DNA of 64,000 nt from Dactylonectria macrodidyma (taxonomy: Eukaryota; Ascomycota; Sordariomycetes; Hypocreales; Nectriaceae), in contig JAGMUV010000006.1 in NCBI GenBank assembly GCA_020744425.1, positions 434,001-498,000 on the forward strand, in the 5' to 3' direction. Positions 57,686-64,000 of the stretch are shown here, one piece after another (positions within the stretch are counted from its first letter, which is position 1; the number at the start of each line of letters is the position of its first letter). The position numbers and the translations under genes are program-made. The notes below the pieces were generated by a model. The model was not told where the DNA came from. It ran no database searches and worked only from the letters and a program-made list of their open reading frames with translations.

Positions 57686-58875
57686 ATGGGGCTCGAGCTG
57701 TTTTCCGTCCCCGTCTTCGTCGTCGTCTTCCGCGAGACGTTGGAGACGGCCATTATCGTCTCGGTCTTGCTGGCCTTTCTCAAGCAGACGCTCGATGGCA
57801 CGCAGCGGGATCCCAAGCTGTACAATGCTCTGCGGACGCAGGTATAACACGGTTTGCCCATAAGAGTGATATCCCCCGCTAAACATCAAAATAGGTCTGG
57901 CTAGGCACAGCTGTCGGCTTCGCCCTCTGCCTTCTCGGCTCGGGTATCATCATCGGCATCTTCTACCTCCTGGGCACCGACGCGTGGGCGGACCGCGAGT
58001 ACTACTACGAGGCTGTCTTCTCGCTCATCTCGGCCGCCATCATCACCGTCATGGGCGGCGCCCTGCTGCGCGTCGGCAACATGCAGGACAAGTGGCAGGC
58101 CAAGTTGGCCAAGGCCATCGAAACACCCGTCCACGCCCGTGGCGGCCGCGCTTGGCTCGTCGACGCCTTTGAGAAGTACGCCATGTTCGTCCTGCCCTTC
58201 ATCACTGTCCTGCGTGAGGGTATCGAGGGTATTGTGTTTGTTGCTGGCGTTTCCTTTTCCGCTCCCGTTTCTGCTGTGCCGCTGCCCGTCATCATGGGGC
58301 TTTTCTTCGGCGCACTCGTCGGCTACGGTCTGTACAAGTAAGTGTCTTCTTATCTTCCATGTCTCATAGCTCATTCACTAACTTCATCCCAGGGGCGGCT
58401 CCATGGCTCGCCTTCAGCCCTTCCTGGTTGCCTCCACCTGCCTCCTGTATCTTGTCGCTGCCGGTCTCTTCTCCAGAGCCATCTGGCTCATTGAGCAGCA
58501 GCAGTGGAACAAGGTCGTCGGCGGCGACGCAGCCGAGCTAGGCGACGGCCCCGGCTCATATGACATTGACCGAAGCATCTGGCACGTCAACGTGAGTTAA
58601 ATTGTCCTCCTCAAACAAGCCGAACCGATCGTGCTGACTCGTCATAGTGCTGCAACCCTCAGCTCAACGGCGGAGGCCCCTGGGCCATCCTCAACGCCGT
58701 CGTCGGGTGGAACAACTCGGCTACTTACGGTTCCGTCCTTGCCTACAACATCTACTGGCTCATCGTCATCGCCCAGTTCAGTGCCATGCGCTTCCGCGAG
58801 GATCACGGCCGCTGGCCTCTCATGAAGGCCAAGGTTAGCGAGGATGACGAGCAGGCACTCGTCCATCGCGACTAA
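57686..58875 (+). CDS. FTR1: High-affinity iron permease
   Basis: Exons 57686-57841, 57895-58337, 58393-58591 and 58648-58875 encode 341 residues with seven hydrophobic segments. The two REXXE iron-binding motifs are intact: RETLE in TM1 and REGIE in TM4. The loop NMQDKW and the end of exon 3 ([17 protein letters not shown]) are family-typical. It forms the Fe3+ channel of the reductive iron pathway together with the Fet3 ferroxidase encoded divergently 1 kb away. Plasma membrane. The last exon ends in a charged tail ([10 protein letters not shown]...). Start choice is clear: the ATG at 57686 directly precedes TM1 as in yeast Ftr1. Gene order and regulation follow the common fungal FET3/FTR1 pair. 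Confidence 0.97.
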
Positions 58876-59455
58876 GATTGGACATCATATAGAAATTTAC
58901 CCGCCATCCTAGGGATGCCGGATAGCACATTAGAACGAGGGTGTTCCGTGGAACAACCTCGAGAGGCCGACAGGTACCGGCCAAACCCGTACGGCCAGGC
59001 ATAATGAACAGCAAGAGACTCGATCAAATTCTTTGGTCCATTCAACCGACACATATATCATCGGAGTATCATGTTTTGGAAGAGAGTTGCTTAAGTAAAT
59101 AAAAACGAACAAATTCATGCCAACTGCCTCGCGCCTTTGCTTCCATCATCTACGTTCCCCAGTGTAACCAGAACAACTACAGTGTCACAATCGTGACTGC
59201 AACCGACAACGGCTCCCCTGGAGGATGTGTAACAACCTCCGTCACCTGTTCTGTCTTCCAGTATGGAACTCTCCAAGGTGACACCATCCAACAACCATCC
59301 AACAAGCCACCCTCTTGATTCATCATCATCACAGCTAGATACTGGCGTCGTAGAATCAACATCAACCCAGTCCTTGTCATCATGTTGCTCGCCCTGCCCG
59401 AGCCCGAAACCGGTTCAACTGTCACCTGGACAAGCCTCTATAGTTGAGGCCCAGA
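58876..59455. other. Intergenic region with a coding-like remnant
   Basis: Between 59130 and 59320 a plus-strand frame without ATG reads like part of a secreted Cys-bearing protein (YVPQCNQNNYSVTIVTA... then GGCVTTSVTCSVFQ), ending at a stop near 59318. No start, signal peptide or convincing exon joining could be found. It may be a gene fragment; its family is unknown. Confidence 0.35.
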
Positions 59456-60379
59456 CTATTCCTCGCTGTCTGACGTCTTGACTTTCTTCTTGGGACGGCC
59501 CGGGCCGCGACCACCGACACGCTTCTGGGGCGGCGCATCCGGAGCAGCACCGTACTTGGCCTCAAACTTAATGAGCTCATCGGGGGCAATCTCCTTGACC
59601 TTGTCCTCATGCTCCCAGGTCGCGTCGGTGCGGCGGTAGCCGACCCACTGGACCTGGTACATGTAGCGGTTCTTCTTGGCCTTGGGCCCCGTGGCGCGCT
59701 TGAGGATGCGGAAGACGTGGTACACGTCCAGGCCCGTGGCCACCTCGCGTCCCTCGAGCTTGTCCCAGTACTGGAAGACGAGCGTGGGCACCTGGTTCTG
59801 CAGGCTCCATTCCGCCTCCCACGTCTGCTCGCCCGTGGCCCAGACGACCAAGATATCCACCGTCGCGTTCGTCTCGTCGATGCGGTGGGCTTCGAAATGG
59901 TCAATCTCAACCTCGCCGCCCTCACCCTTGGACGGGGTGGCGACGTTCTCGGCGGCGGCGGAAGAGGATCCCTTGGCGGCGGCGGAAGAGGATCCCTCGG
60001 CTGCCGCGGGCTTCTCTTCCTCAATCCTCTTCTTGGGGGTTTGGCGATCGGGCGTGTCGGTCTTCTTGGAGCTAATCGTGCCGTTCTGGACCTCCCTCCT
60101 CTCGGGCGGAGCGCTCGAAGCCGCCGTCACGGTTGTGTCGTTGTCGCGCCTGCTGTCGCGCGTCGGAGCCGCTGACAAACTGCGGCGGGTATAGGGAGAG
60201 TCTGTGGCATTCTTCCTGGTTGCCCGCTGAGGCGACGCCGGCACGTCATAAGGGTCTAACGCAGGTTCACATTGGAGTCAGTCGATGTTGTCCCGCGATG
60301 CGGTTGCTCGTCGCAAGCTGCAGAGCCCATCATGCGGGCCAGGGGGAAGCTAGGGAGCTATACCTGCGGGAGGACGCAT
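59456..60379 (-). CDS. Chromodomain protein
   Basis: Exon 1 is only 16 nt (60379-60364, encoding MRPPA plus one base) and exon 2 runs 60255-59456; 271 residues. Without the first exon the frame has no ATG. Residues 1-120 are Ala/Ser/Lys/Glu-rich and disordered, with two copies of an AAAEGSSSAAA-like string. A chromo-like domain lies at about residues 155-245: YHVFRILKRATGPKAKKNRYMYQVQWVGYRRTDATWE (aromatic cage and W-x-G-Y of the fold). The tail is basic with GRPKKK, probably a nuclear localisation signal. Chromodomains read methylated lysine on histones or bind RNA. It is too divergent from HP1 to claim H3K9 binding. Acidic end SDSEE. Confidence 0.82.
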
Positions 60380-62927
60380 AGTGGAACGGGCGGCCTGAAG
60401 CAAAAAGGCTTCACAGGTGCAAAACGACTTCCGTTCAAGCGAAGGCAAACGGGTACGGGAAGATGTCCCTTTGCGGAGAGGGAATTGCGTCACTGGCGAT
60501 TCTGGTGATGCGTGACAATGGCGAAGGCGCGCTCTTGTTGGCCGTGCAACGCGTTGTCTGCTTAATTGCACCACTAGCACCGCCACATCAGGTTGCAGCC
60601 ACAAATCTGATCAGCCACCGGCCACCAGCCACATCCAGCTTACCAGCCAAATTGGGATAGCATGCGAGACCAACCATCTTTATGTTGACGTTGATGGTGA
60701 TCTGACGGCCAAGGGAGTTGGAAAAGACACAGAAGGGACACAGAGAATGTGAGGAAGAGTGATGACTGTTGTGCAAATATCTTGATTCCGCTAACTTGCT
60801 CAGCACTCTACTCGGCCAGCCAGCCAGCTCGACTCTTCCTGGACAATCACCCGTGAAGCTGTCTCACTTACATGAAATATACAGCAACCACAAAGCGCAC
60901 GTCAGAACATTACGTACATACGAATCTCACCTGGAACGCCGCGTCAAATCCACCGTAGCGGATACGTACGGGATATCATGCGAGCCAGAAACTAGACAAA
61001 GAGTCGGGCATGGCTCTGGGACTTTTGAGACGCCTCTATTCACATGCCTCATTTCACCAGCTCGCCGAGGAGGAAAAACGACGAGTCTGAGCCTCACTAA
61101 TGTACAAAGCTAACCGACATTTTGTCTCCTTCCTGAATAGGTGAGCTTGGCTGTGGTAGCCAAGATCGCGTGTTTGAATAGACGGACATTCGCTGAAGGC
61201 CCTGGGCGAGCACGCCATAGCCGCCAGCGACAAGCGCCGTTAGACCGCGAACCACCTAGCCAATGGCTTCTGCGAACCGCTAAGGCTCCAAGCAAAAATA
61301 CCGGTCATGAGCATTCTTGGAAACTTGGCTCGTCTTGTAGCATGTGCCCTCGGGGATCGACTGCTATGTACAGTTCAGGAAGCTTGGCGGCACACTGAGG
61401 TGGCGATGCGTGCAAACTACGCGGATGGCATCACATCGTCGGGTTCGTATTGGACGTGCCGGTGTGATATGATTCCGCGTGGCAACAACGCGTTGTCCTT
61501 GGAACGAAAATGAGCGTCTTACAACATCAGACTGGTGTGTCTGCAAACCCGGCTCCTATTCGACCTGGCTTACCGGGAGTCCGTGGGTTCCCACCACTCA
61601 CTCCGGAGGTTGTCGACGTCGATCGGCTCCCGGCGACGCCGCCCACCCCACGCAGGCAAGGCAGCGATTAAGCAACGGGCGATCCGTGGTCCAGGCTTGC
61701 ATGAAAGAGAGAAGACAGTAAAGAATTTTCAGCTCGTGCATGTAGAACTCTCGCCCGCGATCACATCATCCGTATAGCGCACAGCTCTGGCGGCCCAACC
61801 GCACCGCGTCCTTTGGTCAGGGCCGAGAGGAAAGCGTGGGATGTCCAGGCCAGCTGGAATTGCTAGCTGTTGCAGGTTTACGTAGCGGTTCCTCTCTACA
61901 AGTCCCGGATACTAGTATCCACCGCGCCGGGCTCCCGGGACATGTAACCCGCTGTGCCGGCGTGCACTGATGCGGAAGGTGAATCAAAAGCCATTAGCAA
62001 ATCCAGCAGGGTATTGATCAAAGCCTCTCTCTCTCTACGTATTACAAACTGAAGAAAAGAGGGCTCTTCAAAAAAGACCGTTTGTTGCAAAAAAGAGCCC
62101 TGGTCCATGGCCAAGCCCGCAATGTCAGATGCCGTCCCAAGGTGGATAGAATTTGCACCGGCGCCGGCCGTGATTGGCGGCGCCGATGGGGCGGGTGCGA
62201 TCACATCAGATCGCGTCATCGGCCTGGTCGCTCCCAAAGGAGAAACCATGACACATTGGCTGCCCACTGGAACATTACAATCCATCCTTTTGAGCATATT
62301 CAAACATGAAAGCCGTCAGTTCCCTAAGCCAGCCGCCAGTTCCCGGCCCAGGGGATCGCCCCCAAATGCGTGGCGGGTCCTATTCGGCGCTTCTGATGAC
62401 CCTGTATCCTGTTCGCGAGCCGCCCCAACAATGGCACGATGGGGACCATCTGCGAGCCTCGGTGGGGACCAGGGCCGAGCCGTCTGTCCACAGGTCTTCT
62501 GGCTCGTTTCTAGACGGCCTTTTTTAGTTTTTGCCAAGGAGGCTCTGCAGACAGGGGGCCACACCCTCCTTGGGGTAGGTAGCAAGGTAGGGTGCCGTCC
62601 GGAGGGGCCTTTCGCATTTCTTGGATCCTCTTGGTACCAGCTCGGCGGGTATTGTTGAAATAGGAATATTCAAGTTGCTTAATTCATACTAAAAGTGCAG
62701 TAGGTGAACCACTGTTTATATACAGGCATGATCTCTTGTAGAATGTTCCTCCTTCTTCCACACTTTGCCACCGACTTGGTCGCCTCACACTTGTGATCTC
62801 CAACAGGTATTCATAAGGTCGTGGAATCCCCTCTCGAGGATTTGCCTTTACTCCTCCTCTCCACTGAGCTCTACAGTTCTCTCCTCTTGCCTTTGTTCTG
62901 TCTACGTTTGCCTGCCTAGCTTACACC
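60380..62927. other. Intergenic region, no gene seen
   Basis: 2.5 kb, the longest gene-free stretch. The best frame (62107-62658, ATG-started, 183 codons) resembles no family and has biased composition. The promoter of the permease gene at 62928 lies at the right, with a C/T-rich leader from about 62820. No tRNA, terminal repeats or coding remnants were found. Confidence 0.5.
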
Positions 62928-64000
62928 ATGAGCCACGAAGACCTCAAGGGCCCGTCGGCCTACGAGCCCACCAACGCCGATGGCAACCACGACAATGTGG
63001 GATCTGATAGCGAAGCTGGTATGTCGACTGTCTCTATGTCGACTGTCGTTCACCAACATGGAAACCTCAACGTGACTAACACCCAAGTGTAGGCCATCTG
63101 AAATCCGCAAGTGAAGCCAAACGCCAGATCGGCGTCCTCGGCGCCTCCATGCTCATTTTCAACCGCATCATCGGCACTGGCATCTTCGCAACGCCCTCGT
63201 CCATCCTTGCCCTGACCGGCAGCACCGGGCTCGCGCTCTTCATGTGGGTCGCTGGTGCCCTCATCGCCGCCGCCGGAACGGCCGTCTACCTCGAGTTCGG
63301 TACTGGCATCCCCAAGAACGGCGGCGAGAAGAACTACCTCGAGTACGTCTACCGCAAGCCCAAGTTCCTCGTCACCGGGCTGTACGCCGGATACGTCATC
63401 CTGCTCGGCTGGGCGTCGGGTAACTCAGTCGTCTTTGGCGAGTACATCCTCCACGCCGCCCAGGTCAACGTCGACCGCTGGAACCAGCGCGGTCTCGGCA
63501 TCGCCTGCATCACCGTCGCCTTCATCATCCACGGCACGGCTCTCAAGTGGGGTATCCGCCTTCAGAACGTCCTCGGCATCATCAAGATCACAATCATCGT
63601 CATCATCATCCTCGGCGGCTTCATCGCCTTAGGCGGCCACCTCAAGATCGACGAAAAGCCACACAACTTCACCAACGCCTTTGAGGGCACCACCGGCAGC
63701 GCATACGGCGTCGTCACGGCCCTGTACAACGTCATCTGGAGCTTCATCGGGTACAGCAACGCCAACTACGCCCTCAGCGAGACCAAGAACCCCACGCGCA
63801 CCCTCAAGATCGCCGCCCCCATAGCCATCATCTCCATCTCCATCCTGTACATGCTGGTCAACATTGCCTACTTTGCCGCCGTCCCCAAGGAGGAGATTCT
63901 GGCTTCCAAGCGTCTCGTTGCCGCGTCGCTCTTCCGAAACGTCTTTGGCAACACCGCTGAGCGTGCCCTGTCCGTCTTTGTCGCCTTGTCCGCCTTTGGC
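62928..64000 (+). CDS. Methionine-type amino-acid permease, second copy (3' end cut by window)
   Basis: Exon 1 62928-63018 and exon 2 63093-64000, open at the edge; 333 residues so far. TM1 carries IIGTGIFATPSS, and the following blocks IPKNGGEKNYLEYVYRKPKF, LLGWASGNSVVFGEYIL and FIGYSNANYALSETKNPTRTL match the Mup1-type family and the paralogue at 47477 throughout. The intron is in the N-terminal tail, not in the TM1 motif as in the paralogue, so the two genes have different intron layouts. The N-terminus is Asp/Asn-rich. Same presumed role: uptake of methionine or similar amino acids at the plasma membrane. Confidence 0.93.

Noticed and set aside
62107..62658. 183-codon ATG-started plus-strand frame upstream of the last permease
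   Set aside because: Biased Gly/Ala/Pro/Ser composition, no family, no splice context; lies in the promoter region.

Overview
The window is nuclear DNA from a filamentous ascomycete. Genes are dense and cut by short introns (about 45-90 nt) with GT..AG ends and CTGAC/CTAAC-like branch sites. There are three Zn2Cys6 regulators, reductive iron-uptake genes, secreted plant-polymer enzymes and many permeases. The mix fits a Sordariomycete, probably Hypocreales; that placement is inference from gene content only. All exon boundaries were placed by eye from splice signals and reading phase. Every complete multi-exon model given here has a total length divisible by three.

Layout, positions 1-17 kb: a Golgi-type polysaccharide pyruvyltransferase running off the left edge, a GDP-mannose transporter, a class I sugar bisphosphatase, a secreted pectin methylesterase, a Zn2Cys6 regulator, a seven-exon amino-acid/GABA-type permease, an AlaX-like tRNA-editing protein and an LDB19-type arrestin-like protein. 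Positions 19-30 kb: a Zn2Cys6 regulator beside a CYP505-like P450 without reductase domain, a small secreted HExxH protein, and a divergent pair of inositol-type sugar transporter and inositol dehydrogenase. Positions 30-44 kb: a 12-exon Zn2Cys6 regulator with two microexons across its zinc cluster, an MFS transporter, a zinc alcohol dehydrogenase, and a large VIT/von Willebrand A protein divergent from a nine-exon protein with a fungal STAND-like N-terminus. Positions 44-64 kb: a small membrane protein, a kinase-like gene broken by a one-base homopolymer change, a methionine-type permease, an SR-type protein kinase, a LITAF-domain protein, a divergent FET3/FTR1 iron-uptake pair, a chromodomain protein, and a second methionine-type permease cut by the right edge.

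Functional links: the FET3/FTR1 promoter holds two exact copies of the ATCWGATAA motif known for iron-responsive GATA repressors. The inositol pair links uptake to the first oxidation step. The pyruvyltransferase and GDP-mannose transporter both point to Golgi glycan assembly. I found no tRNA or rRNA gene, no intact transposon and no CRISPR array. No single locus is clearly a new system. The most open-ended ones are the VIT-vWA / STAND-like divergent pair, the reductase-less CYP505-like enzyme with its neighbouring regulator, and the secreted HExxH protein.
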